From positions 1 to 64,000 of the forward strand of contig JBBAVI010000019.1 of assembly GCA_040397785.1 (NCBI GenBank): 64,000 nt of DNA, in the 5' to 3' direction. The stretch comes from M3007 sp040397785. Its GTDB lineage: Bacteria > Bacteroidota > Bacteroidia > Chitinophagales > Saprospiraceae. Of this stretch, positions 45,896-54,095 are shown one piece after another (positions within the stretch are counted from its first letter, which is position 1; every line of letters starts with the position of its first letter). A program made the position numbers and the translations under genes. The notes under the pieces are model-generated. The model had not been told where the DNA came from, did no database searches, and saw only the letters and a program-made list of their open reading frames with translations.

Positions 45896-46858
45896 ATGCA
45901 ATTAGTGTTGGATACCAAGGACCTAAAAATAGTACGCAAGCGCAATATGTTTTTCATCGAGGCACCCGATGGCGTAGCGCGCAGCATCAGTCCGCGAAAA
46001 GTGACCAGTATTGCGGTCACCCAATCAGCCTGGATTAATTCGGCGGCGGTACAACTTGCGGCGGAATATGAAATTCCGATCCTGTTTTTTAACATGACGG
46101 GTAGGGTGATTGCACGGCTAAATGGCCCGGGCTTTGGCAGCATTGCCTCGTTGCGGCGCATGCAGGTGCAGTTTTCGGACACAACCGATGCTACCAAGTG
46201 GATGGTAGGGGTGTACCTGCTCAAGTTACAACACCAGGAACACAACTTGCGCCGATTGAAGGTTTCGCCCCATTATTTGACCAAAATAAGGGCCCAGGAA
46301 CCTAAAATGGAGGCTTTGATTGACAAACCTTTGAAGCAAGCCGGTGTTCATTTGATGGCTGCAGAAGCAGTGGCGGCACGCCTTTACTGGCAAGGTCTTG
46401 CAGAAACGCTACCAGTTGATTTTAATTTTGAAAAAAGAAGCAGGATGCCCGCGCAAGATCATTTCAATGCTGCGCTCAATTACCTGTATGGCATGCTGTA
46501 CAGTGTCGTGGAAAGTGGGTTGTTTGCCGTAGGCCTGGATCCGCACCTTGGACTTTTACATGCCGATGAATACAACAAACCTGTGTTGGCTTTCGATTTT
46601 ATTGAGCCTTTCCGGCCCTGGATTGACTGGTTGTTGATTGAGCAATTTCAGGCAGGTAAAGTAAAGGCAGGTTTTTTTAAAAAAGCAGGAGGTGGTGTGT
46701 TACTTGACCGGGAGGGGAAGTTGTTTTTTATACCCTTGTTTAACCAATGGTTGCGCAGTGAGCGGCCCTGGGCAGGCAAAAAAACAACCGTAAAAACCCA
46801 TATTTACCAATTGGCAGCAAGGTATGCCGCCAAATTGCGCAAAACCGAAACGCTATAA
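45896..46858 (+). CDS. cas1: CRISPR integrase Cas1
   Basis: A 320-residue Cas1. The catalytic metal-binding set is visible: Glu in MAAEAVAARLYW, His in LGLLHADEYNKP, and Asp/Glu in LAFDFIEPFRP. With Cas2 it integrates spacers at the leader end of the array. It starts seven bases after the RT gene and ends one base before the cas2 start codon. Confidence 0.95.
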   Translation: MQLVLDTKDLKIVRKRNMFFIEAPDGVARSISPRKVTSIAVTQSAWINSAAVQLAAEYEIPILFFNMTGRVIARLNGPGFGSIASLRRMQVQFSDTTDATKWMVGVYLLKLQHQEHNLRRLKVSPHYLTKIRAQEPKMEALIDKPLKQAGVHLMAAEAVAARLYWQGLAETLPVDFNFEKRSRMPAQDHFNAALNYLYGMLYSVVESGLFAVGLDPHLGLLHADEYNKPVLAFDFIEPFRPWIDWLLIEQFQAGKVKAGFFKKAGGGVLLDREGKLFFIPLFNQWLRSERPWAGKKTTVKTHIYQLAARYAAKLRKTETL

Positions 46859-46859
46859 T

Positions 46860-47162
46860 ATGCCAACCCTAATCTGTTATGATGTTGAGTCTAACACCCT
46901 GCGCACGCGCCTGAGTAAAAAAATATTGGAATACGGATTAGAACGCATTAATCGTTCCGTATATTTGGGCGCGCCCACAGAACGCGAACTTGCACAATTG
47001 GAGACCCAACTGTGCCAGTGGATGGTAAAATTGGGTAAACCCAATGACAGCCTGATTTTTTTGCCGGTTACCGCACAGCAAGTATTGCGCATGTTGGTGA
47101 TTGGCCGAAATGACTTTACACCGGAAGAATTGAGCGGTGAAATAGACACCCTTATATTTTGA
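46860..47162 (+). CDS. cas2: CRISPR adaptation protein Cas2
   Basis: A 100-residue ferredoxin-like protein (MPTLICYDVESNTLRTRLSK with the conserved Asp at position 8; RINRSVYLGAPTERELAQLE). It forms the dimeric core of the Cas1-Cas2 integrase. The start at 46860 was preferred over 46824, which would overlap cas1 by 35 bases and precede the fold. Confidence 0.92.
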   Translation: MPTLICYDVESNTLRTRLSKKILEYGLERINRSVYLGAPTERELAQLETQLCQWMVKLGKPNDSLIFLPVTAQQVLRMLVIGRNDFTPEELSGEIDTLIF

Positions 47163-47389
47163 CGAGGTAATTTTCACATGTGGTAGCATTGTTATAAAAC
47201 ATGTGTTGTTTTATTAAAGCATAAAAAAATGATAAACAACGTTGGTAGTTGCGCACTTCTGTTGCGTCCACCTCTATTTACCTTCCCGGGGGCAGGGGGT
47301 AATTTGATGGTTTCTACTATAACAAAGCATGCACGTAGTGGAATACCCGTTCTTAGGTGTTCAAAATCAATACGTTACGAAAAAGTAAT
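47163..47389 (+). promoter_or_regulatory. CRISPR leader
   Basis: About 227 bases between cas2 and the first perfect repeat. It contains a separated palindrome, CACATGTG-like arms at about 47176 and 47199 (ACATGTG). It should hold the array promoter and the integration-anchoring site; TAATTTGA near 47300 is a poor -7 candidate. Leader polarity is supported by perfect repeats next to it and decayed repeats at the far end. Confidence 0.65.
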
Positions 47390-48420
47390 GGCCGAGTGCT
47401 ATCCAGTTTAAGGCAGGATTGCGACCCATGCTTGTTGCATTTCCATCTTAAAAAAATTGGGCCGAGTGCTATCCAGTTTAAGGCAGGATTGCGACACAAA
47501 CAGCTGTTTCATTATTAGTGAACTGTTTAGGCCGAGTGCTATCCAGTTTAAGGCAGGATTGCGACAAAGAAAAGGTGTGTTGTTTTTGGAGGAGCTTCGG
47601 GGGGCCGAGTGCTATCCAGTTTAAGGCAGGATTGCGACAAACATACCAATTATCAGCGCCGCAGTACCGATGAGGCCGAGTGCTATCCAGTTTAAGGCAG
47701 GATTGCGACTTCATTTGCCATAGGCAAAAAATTTCGGCGCATTGGCCGAGTGCTATCCAGTTTAAGGCAGGATTGCGACAACGTTAATGATATGAACATA
47801 AAAATACGGCGTTGGCCGAGTGCTATCCAGTTTAAGGCAGGATTGCGACTCTGTGACATAAAAAAGTTTTAAAAAAATGATAACCGGCCGAGTGCTATCC
47901 AGTTTAAGGCAGGATTGCGACCTCATCTTCTTGTTGAATTTGAATTTTAAAAGGGCCGCGTGCTTTCCAGTTCAAGGCAGGATTTCGACCCTTCGTGCGG
48001 TGTGCATAAATTTAAAAGGGCCAATTGCTATCCAGTTTAAGGCAGGATTGCGACAATACGATGGTTCCATGTTGAATGTATTTTTATGGGCCGAGTGCTA
48101 TCCAGTTTAAGGCAGGATTGCGACATTTGTGGTAAGTTTACGGGCCGAAAATAATCTTTCGGCCGAGTGTAGTCCAATTCAAGGCAGGATTGCGACCAAA
48201 ACAGGGTTTAAAGGTTTTTGTGAACAAGTCGAATTGTTATCCAGTGTAAGGCAGGATTGCGGCACTCTGCTAAATTTGCACTTTTCATACTTTAAATCTG
48301 TAATTTGGTACCGTTGCTATCCAGTGTAAGGCAGGATTGAGCTTATATCGGGATGTTGAGTTTTGCATAAATTTAGGTCGAATAGACCAATTGCTATCCA
48401 GTGTAAGGCAGGATTGTGAA
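47390..48420 (+). CRISPR. Type III-B CRISPR array, 15 repeats and 14 spacers
   Basis: The repeat is 36 bases, GGCCGAGTGCTATCC to GGCAGGATTGCGAC. Repeats start at 47390, 47460, 47530, 47603, 47674, 47744, 47814, 47886, 47954, 48019, 48089, 48161, 48228, about 48308 and 48385. Numbers 1-8 and 11 are identical; 9, 10 and 12-15 are degenerate. Spacers are mostly 34-37 bases in the first part and 29-44 in the degenerate part. The last eight bases, ATTGCGAC, match the type III 5' handle (ATTGAAAx), showing transcription on the plus strand. Spacers are AT-rich; no source could be identified. Confidence 0.95.
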
Positions 48421-48452
48421 CTTGTAATGAATTGCAGGGAGGACAAAATGAT

Positions 48453-48480
48453 CTGTGGAACAATTTATTAAGAGAAATTG
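48453..48480 (+). other. Short copy of a metalloprotease-gene tail
   Basis: GTGGAACAATTTATTAA matches, with one change, the last codons of the metalloprotease gene (36558-36574, encoding VEQFIK). Together with the following terminator it forms about 80 bases of similarity to 36556-36645. Confidence 0.5.
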
Positions 48481-48490
48481 CATTGAAATG

Positions 48491-48530
48491 AAAAAGCCCA
48501 CGCAGGAAACAGATCCTGCGTGGGCTTTTT
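48491..48530. terminator. Perfect bidirectional terminator after the CRISPR array
   Basis: A 17-base perfect stem (48491-48507 with 48514-48530), AAAAAGCCCACGCAGGA with loop AACAGA. It has A and T tracts on both sides, so it can end both the array transcript and the convergent nitroreductase transcript. Confidence 0.9.
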
Positions 48531-48566
48531 TAATGAATTGATTTTCAATATAATAAAGTCAAAAAA

Positions 48567-49688
48567 CTATGTTGCCTGCGAAACAAACCAATCCACCGGC
48601 CGCCGCAACGTAACCGGGTCGGGATATTTATCCACATAACCCAAACGCAAAATAAATTGCACCGGATTCGTGATACCAACCGATTGTTGGAGGGGCGCGT
48701 GGGTTGCAGGCTCTTCCAGTATTTGCGTCATCGGGTGTAAAGCGATGTTTTTTTCGCGCACTTTCAGGAAAAGCCGTTGCATCCGGCGTCCGGTTTCGAG
48801 CAAACTTGCTACCGTGTTGTCTTTGCTCGTAATCAGAAGCCAGCCTGCCGATTCGGCTACTTGCTTTTGGGCAATTTCGATGTTTTTATTCCGAAAATCA
48901 TCGGCCATCACATTGGATGGACCGTAAAAATTGCGGCAAATCCACCCACTCATACCATTGATTTCCATGCCTGCCGTGGTCAGTCCGTCCAAATGTTGTT
49001 CCGCATCTTTGCTGGAAAAACGAATCCATTCCGACAATTCTTGTTGCGCAGCATCGCGGTAGGCTTGCAAACGGTTCGCCTCGATCGTTTGGCTGTTCAA
49101 CAATTGATAGTCTTTGCTGGTGTTTGGGAAATAATAAAAGGCATCGGGCGCTTCATCCGTTAAAAAATGCAGGTCTGCTGTTTTCAAGGGCGTGGTTTGC
49201 ACATTAGAACGCATGGTGCGGCGCGACCTGATTTTTCCCAAATCAAAAGCAGGGGTATTGACTGTTCTATTTAGTTTTACCCGAAGAATCGAATCGTCCT
49301 GATTGCGGGTTGCCAGGGTTTCGAATACACACTGATAGCCATATTGGTTTGCTGCGTATTCGAGGTTTTGCGCAAAGGCACCGATGGACAGGATCGTTTC
49401 GCGTTGGGTCGGGTCTACACCGGGCAGCCATTTTGTAGTATCATTTCCGATGATATAATGATAGGGTGCGAGGTAGGAGACTTTCCAAGGCTGGGTATTG
49501 TGTCCACTTGGGGCTAACGAAGCCAAAAAAAGGATTGCTTTTTCATCTTGTTGGAACGCAATGGTGCCTTTTTGAACCGTTTTGAAGTCCGTGCGGGAAA
49601 AATTACGACGATCGCTAGTAAGGTAGTAAGTAACTCCGGCAATAACGATGGTTCCTGCGATCGCGCCGATAAATCCGTTTCTGTTCAT
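48567..49688 (-). CDS. Acg-like nitroreductase-family FMN protein
   Basis: A 373-residue protein with an N-terminal membrane or signal segment (FIGAIAGTIVIAGVTYYL). It has the two-lobed nitroreductase features of the Acg group: LASLAPSGHNTQPWKVSY, RETILSIGAFAQNLEYAANQ, RSRRTMRSNVQTTPL. The GHNTQPW motif contacts FMN. Physiological substrates of Acg-like proteins are unclear; some sequester flavin. The start at 49688 lies inside the upstream gene's last codons, suggesting coupling. Confidence 0.82.
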   Translation of the reverse strand: MNRNGFIGAIAGTIVIAGVTYYLTSDRRNFSRTDFKTVQKGTIAFQQDEKAILFLASLAPSGHNTQPWKVSYLAPYHYIIGNDTTKWLPGVDPTQRETILSIGAFAQNLEYAANQYGYQCVFETLATRNQDDSILRVKLNRTVNTPAFDLGKIRSRRTMRSNVQTTPLKTADLHFLTDEAPDAFYYFPNTSKDYQLLNSQTIEANRLQAYRDAAQQELSEWIRFSSKDAEQHLDGLTTAGMEINGMSGWICRNFYGPSNVMADDFRNKNIEIAQKQVAESAGWLLITSKDNTVASLLETGRRMQRLFLKVREKNIALHPMTQILEEPATHAPLQQSVGITNPVQFILRLGYVDKYPDPVTLRRPVDWFVSQAT

Positions 49689-49690
49689 AG

Positions 49691-50293
49691 TTAGTATTTT
49701 TTCCACAAACGCACGCCCAGGCGAATGACCGGTGCCAAATCCATGTTCGGAATTTGGTACGCTACTTCGCTAAAATTGACGGTTTTATCTTTCCGAACGT
49801 ACAAATGCACACCAGGCTGTATGTAAAAATACCGACCAATAAAAAACTGGTAACTCAAGCCGCCGCCATAATCATTGCTGCGGGTGTTTTTTTGAATGCC
49901 GGTGCTTTTTTGCTCAATTCCAAAGGTGTGAAGTTCCAAAAACGTGTACAACTCCAAGTTTTTCCACAGGTTATAGCCAAAGAAAAAGCCAGGCGAAGTG
50001 CGGTAATAGCGCTTGAAATTAGCGGAGTTATTGGTCAAGCCAGCCGGTTCCGCATTGTAGGTGCCGCCATTGATTACACTTACGCGCAGTCGAAATTTGT
50101 TAATGCGGTAGCAAATGGCAAAGTGGTAGCCGCCTGTTAAAAACATGGGAACCAGGCTTTCAATTTCAAATGCTTTTTTTACTTCATAATTGCGGGGAAC
50201 GGGGCGCAAAAAGGTTCCTTCCGTTTCTGTTTGTTGGGCAAACAACGTACCTGCGAAAAGGCAAAATGCAACAAATAAGGAAATGTGTTTCAT
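49691..50293 (-). CDS. Exported protein, possible small outer-membrane barrel
   Basis: A 200-residue protein with signal peptide MKHISLFVAFCLFAGTLFAQ. The mature part has alternating aromatic strands (GYHFAICYRINKFRLRVSVI, SPGFFFGYNLWKNLELYTFL, GGGLSYQFFIGRYFYIQPGV) and ends in LGVRLWKKY, consistent with an 8-stranded outer-membrane barrel. Function unknown. It precedes the nitroreductase gene with a three-base gap. Confidence 0.65.
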   Translation of the reverse strand: MKHISLFVAFCLFAGTLFAQQTETEGTFLRPVPRNYEVKKAFEIESLVPMFLTGGYHFAICYRINKFRLRVSVINGGTYNAEPAGLTNNSANFKRYYRTSPGFFFGYNLWKNLELYTFLELHTFGIEQKSTGIQKNTRSNDYGGGLSYQFFIGRYFYIQPGVHLYVRKDKTVNFSEVAYQIPNMDLAPVIRLGVRLWKKY

Positions 50294-50399
50294 GTTTGTG
50301 TTTGAATGTTGCCAAAGGAACCTCAGGCCCTGCAAATGTGGGCCGCATGGCTATCTGCAACATTACACTTTACCAACAGGATGTTACATAATTTTTAGG

Positions 50400-50486
50400 T
50401 TTATCCGCCATAGCAAAAGGTTTTGTGCTAAATATTTCGATTATTTTAGATCTGTTAGCACAAAACCTTTTGCTTTGGCGGATAAA
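50400..50486. repeat. Long inverted repeat, 31-base arms
   Basis: TTTATCCGCCATAGCAAAAG onward (50400-50430) pairs with 50456-50486 with one mismatch in 31, around a 25-base loop. It starts immediately after the stop codon of the minus-strand 552-residue gene. The AT-rich long stem lacks a clear T tract, so a terminator, a MITE-like element or an RNA-stability hairpin are all possible. Confidence 0.85.
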
Positions 50487-52145
50487 TCAATCCAAATACA
50501 CATAAGGCCGTTGCCCCTCCTCAATCCAACGTGGCACAATAATCCAAAACCAATGATCTGCCAAAGTTTCCATCACCACCTGGAAAATCCAGTTTTGTTC
50601 GATGGTTTCGCCGCCGGGTGCGATATTTTCGCCTTCCACATTGGCGCGCATATTCAACACGGCATCTGTGACCAAATAAGGCCGGATTAATGCCTGAATA
50701 GCAAGGACATACGCCGCTTTGGTGTCAAATTGTTCGGGCGTAACAGTCGCTTTGTTCCGTCCTGCCACGGCATTAAACACCGAATTTTTGGATAAATCAT
50801 CCGAAAAAATGGTGCTGAATACTTGGCGCAGCAGAGCGGGCAAATCGCGGCCATCAGGTCCGAATTGCGCTTGTTGGGCCGCATATTCGGCAATATCCAC
50901 GTTCAATTGCAGGCCTTCTACGGCATATTCTGCATTTACAATATGTTGTATGCGCTGCTCCAGCGGCAAATTGGCGTTGTACAGGCTGTCATTCCAGGCT
51001 TGGTCGCCCTGGTTTCCATCGCGCGTGGTAGTCAGAATCAATTGAATATCCGTTTTTTGGGGCATGTCCAATCCAAATACCCATTCTCCATCCATCCAGA
51101 AAGAAAATTGTTCGGGTATCGGAAAAGTGCTCGTTCCCGCAGTGGTTTGGGCCCGGTAATCGAGCGGAATAAGGTGCAATGTGCCTGTATTGGCATAATC
51201 GCGCATCTTTTTAGGGATGTCAAAACCTTCGTCTTCCACCCAAATTTCATTGCGGAGTGCATCACCAAAGCTGGAACTGCTTTCGCGGTTAAAAATACCG
51301 GAATCAACAATCGCAAAAAGTGCGTTTCCAAAATTCTGGTTGGGTAGGATTTCTAATTGACGCTGCACTTCCTCCAGGGGAATATCCAGTTGCATTTGAT
51401 CAAACTGGCCAATTTCCCGTACTGCGGCGCTTATGACTTGCTCCAATGCTGCTTTTTTAGAAAACTGCCCTTTGTTGAATTGTAAATTTTGGGTGCGGTG
51501 GGTAAATGAAAAAAATTCAAGTGGCTCAAAATCAGGTACTTGCAAAACAAAATTCCAGAAATTCTCTGTATCCAATACATGTGGCAAATCGTAAGGCAAA
51601 TCGGTAGCAGCCGTTGAACCAGGTGGTATCAGGTGCAGGGTGCCTTTGTCGAGGTAGGTACGTAAAATGGCTTCGGTCGTTTGACCTTCCCGGCGTACAA
51701 TGCAGGCTTCCAAGCTCAATGGGCCTTGGCTGCCTTTTAATAAGCCTTCCAAAGCGCCACGCAGGGCTGCTTCCCAATTGCGCCCAGGTGTGCCCGCGGT
51801 ATAAGCGGCTACGGTTTCATCGGTGATCGTCCAGCGGACATTGGCCAAACCATATTCCTGCCGCAAGACCTTTTGCAAAATGGCCAGGGTATCATTACCG
51901 TCAGCGCCCTCCAACTGTTCGGAAAGCCAGGTACGCGCCGTTTGGTCAATTTGAAAATGTGCGACAATGTACAGCAAGGTTCGTTTTTCGATTTCGGTGA
52001 TACCGCGTCCATTTGCGGCCTTTTTAAACAAATCCTGCATTTCTACCAAAGAAATGCGGCCTACTGCCCCCTCGGCATACACCTGAGCGGCTTCCAATAG
52101 GCTGCGGTCGTAACGAGCGCCGCCAATCAATTTGTAATAACGCAT
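50487..52145 (-). CDS. Hypothetical protein, 552 residues, with duplicated halves
   Basis: Not recognised. It is soluble, with no signal peptide or membrane helix, and starts MRYYKLIGGARYDRSLLEAA. Two stretches echo each other: DKGTLHLIPPGSTAATDLPY (about 188) and NTGTLHLIPLDYRAQTTAGT (about 344), each followed by a segment rich in phenylalanine and tryptophan, which hints at an internal duplication. A region near residue 35 (LVEMQDLFKKAANGRGITEI) has an EF-hand-like or helical flavour. Its context is a divergent 268-residue protein with a possible nuclease-inhibitor tail. Confidence 0.65.
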   Translation of the reverse strand: MRYYKLIGGARYDRSLLEAAQVYAEGAVGRISLVEMQDLFKKAANGRGITEIEKRTLLYIVAHFQIDQTARTWLSEQLEGADGNDTLAILQKVLRQEYGLANVRWTITDETVAAYTAGTPGRNWEAALRGALEGLLKGSQGPLSLEACIVRREGQTTEAILRTYLDKGTLHLIPPGSTAATDLPYDLPHVLDTENFWNFVLQVPDFEPLEFFSFTHRTQNLQFNKGQFSKKAALEQVISAAVREIGQFDQMQLDIPLEEVQRQLEILPNQNFGNALFAIVDSGIFNRESSSSFGDALRNEIWVEDEGFDIPKKMRDYANTGTLHLIPLDYRAQTTAGTSTFPIPEQFSFWMDGEWVFGLDMPQKTDIQLILTTTRDGNQGDQAWNDSLYNANLPLEQRIQHIVNAEYAVEGLQLNVDIAEYAAQQAQFGPDGRDLPALLRQVFSTIFSDDLSKNSVFNAVAGRNKATVTPEQFDTKAAYVLAIQALIRPYLVTDAVLNMRANVEGENIAPGGETIEQNWIFQVVMETLADHWFWIIVPRWIEEGQRPYVYLD

Positions 52146-52367
52146 AGAATTAAATCAGTTTGTGGTGATTAAGCATCTCACAAAAGTGCAATAAGCAGGG
52201 TGTTTATTAGATGATTTTTGAAAACTGAACTATTTCTTAAACTTGCGGATAAAGATTAATATTCAAATAACAATTGCTTATCATTTTTGTGCATCTAAAT
52301 TTATTACCCGACGAAAGGGCATCTAGTACACATGCATTCCTAACAAATTGATTTATAAAATTTTAAC

Positions 52368-53174
52368 ATGACAAGCACCACCATTCAATCAATCGATGCG
52401 GCCCTACAAGAGGCTGCCAAACACCTGATGCGCGCCGCTGGACAGGACGAAAAATTGTCTACCCGCGAAATTCGCCAAAAATTAAACAGCCTTTCCGGTG
52501 AAATGCGCGACTTAACAGAAGCGCTTTACCTTTTTGTGGTAGAAATTGATAAACAAGGGGCCAACCACATTACGGAAAAAGATATTGAACAAGCCATTGT
52601 TAAGGTAAAACAAGAAATTTTCCCAAAATATGTTGTTTCTGAGCATGTTATGAGTGAAAAAGATCAGGATAATTTGAAGGAACTGGCCCCAAAAACTGGG
52701 ATAAACCTGGCCCACCAGTTATATCAAACCGCCCGTTCCAGCCAAGTAATTCCGGCAGCCCAGGTATTTGTTCAGATCCAGGGGCTGATCCAGGATTTGT
52801 TTTTTGATTACCTAGGTTCGGAGGCCAGCATGCCGATTGAAGCAGTGCATATTCCTTCCAACTTAACGGTGCTTTCTGAAACGACTTTTGCGTCGGCGCT
52901 GGGCTTGGAGCAAAACAAACCGGAAGAAGTGATTGCAAGATACCGGGAAGCACAAACGTTTTTCCCGATTTTTGTACGCCAGCATATGGATTTCGGACTT
53001 GATATACAGGCCCAGGCGATTGTTGATTTAATGGTAAAAAACCTGCGACAGCACATTATGGTGGTGCAAGGTGAAGACAATAGCAGCACTGGGGCAGAGC
53101 ATCCGGTGTATGTAGTGGGGCTTGGCGACGATGGCAGTTTGGTTGGCTTCAAATCCATTGTGATCTGGACCTAG
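52368..53174 (+). CDS. Hypothetical protein with possible NuiA-like C-terminal domain
   Basis: A 268-residue soluble protein. The N-terminal 110 residues are helical. The C-terminal 100 residues, ending HPVYVVGLGDDGSLVGFKS then IVIWT, resemble the end of the nuclease A inhibitor NuiA from Anabaena as I recall it (VYVIGETPAGNLAGISTKVV). If correct, it may bind and inhibit a nuclease. The match is short and was not tested. It is divergent from the 552-residue unknown, with about 220 AT-rich bases between them. Confidence 0.6.
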   Translation: MTSTTIQSIDAALQEAAKHLMRAAGQDEKLSTREIRQKLNSLSGEMRDLTEALYLFVVEIDKQGANHITEKDIEQAIVKVKQEIFPKYVVSEHVMSEKDQDNLKELAPKTGINLAHQLYQTARSSQVIPAAQVFVQIQGLIQDLFFDYLGSEASMPIEAVHIPSNLTVLSETTFASALGLEQNKPEEVIARYREAQTFFPIFVRQHMDFGLDIQAQAIVDLMVKNLRQHIMVVQGEDNSSTGAEHPVYVVGLGDDGSLVGFKSIVIWT

Positions 53175-53219
53175 GTTCCACACCCTTGCATAGGGCTTGT
53201 TTAATTTCATTCGGTGTTC

Positions 53220-53254
53220 GGTATTCGGTGTTCGAATATCGAACGCCGAATACC
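53220..53254. repeat. Hairpin with 15-base arms
   Basis: GGTATTCGGTGTTCG (53220-53234) pairs with 53240-53254 with one mismatch around AATAT. A second direct copy of ATTCGGTGTTCGG overlaps the left side. It has no T tract. It lies in the roughly 250-base gap before the glycosyltransferase; the remainder of the gap shows nothing. Confidence 0.7.
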
Positions 53255-53430
53255 AAAGCGAGCAACTCTTTGGGTAACGATGGCTTTTTATCCTCAAAAT
53301 CCGTCTGCGGTGCAGGATATTAATTTATTCATCTTCATTTAACAAACTTAATCAAGGAATTGTAGTTTAGTGTTTCGTACCTTAATGCTTGCGGGTTATT
53401 GTACCCATTGTCTTTATGCATTTTTAAAAA

Positions 53431-54084
53431 ATGGAGTCTCGAGTAACCATTTCTGTATTAATGTCAGTTTACAATACAGATTTTACCTTTGTCAAAAGGG
53501 CCATTGATTCGGTATTTGCGCAAGATTTTCAGGATTTTGAAATTATCCTGATTGATGATGGCAGTACCCACGAATTATCGAATCAGTTATTAAATTATGC
53601 CAAGCTGCATCCGGATAAAATTTCTTACCTATGGCATAAAAACAGGGGGCAGGCCAATTCCATCAACCGGGGTATTTTGAACAGTACAGGTCATTATATT
53701 GCCATTTTGGATGCAGATGATGCCTACAAACCCAACCATTTACGTGCTTGCTTAGCGGAGATGCAACATGCTGATTTGATTGCCTCTACCACCCATACCA
53801 TCGTTGATAAAGAGGAAGATTACTATGTGCCCAACAAATACGACCTAAGTCAGTTGGTACATGTGGATGATTGTGTGCTTTTTGCCACGCTTTTTGGCAA
53901 GCGGGAAGTCTTTATGCGGGTAAAATTCCAGCAGATGTACGCCGCAGATTCCCATTTTTATGAGTATGCGGCCCAGTATTTTTCCGTTCGAAAAGTAGAA
54001 TTGCGCACCTATATATACTATCGCAACAGTCCAACCAGCATTTGTACCCGTTTGAAAACGGCTTTTGATCCTGCACTCACCTAA
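53431..54084 (+). CDS. Family 2 glycosyltransferase
   Basis: A 217-residue GT-A protein. It shows the family 2 opening ISVLMSVYNTDFTFVKRAID, the nucleotide-sugar residues IILIDDGST, GQANSINRGILNSTG and the DxD-type ILDADDAYKPNH. It is short relative to typical members (about 250-320), lacking much of the C-terminal acceptor region. It is followed after 11 bases by a second glycosyltransferase-like gene, so the two probably act together on an unknown glycan. Confidence 0.88.
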   Translation: MESRVTISVLMSVYNTDFTFVKRAIDSVFAQDFQDFEIILIDDGSTHELSNQLLNYAKLHPDKISYLWHKNRGQANSINRGILNSTGHYIAILDADDAYKPNHLRACLAEMQHADLIASTTHTIVDKEEDYYVPNKYDLSQLVHVDDCVLFATLFGKREVFMRVKFQQMYAADSHFYEYAAQYFSVRKVELRTYIYYRNSPTSICTRLKTAFDPALT

Positions 54085-54095
54085 ATCCAGCGGCG

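Noticed and set aside
47229..47411. Open frame of 60 codons in the CRISPR leader running into repeat 1
   Set aside because: It crosses the leader-repeat boundary and encodes repeat sequence; position next to cas2 and the array explains it better as leader.
47478..48329. Several open frames within the CRISPR array on both strands
   Set aside because: They consist mainly of translated repeats and have no independent support.
47990..48384. Spacers 9 and 14 share GCATAAATTTA
   Set aside because: Eleven AT-rich bases are likely to match by chance; the flanking spacer sequence differs.
53220..53254. ATTCGGTGTTCGG repeat/hairpin as a special regulatory element
   Set aside because: Short intergenic dyads of this type are common and there is no positional or gene link; it is kept only as a repeat feature.
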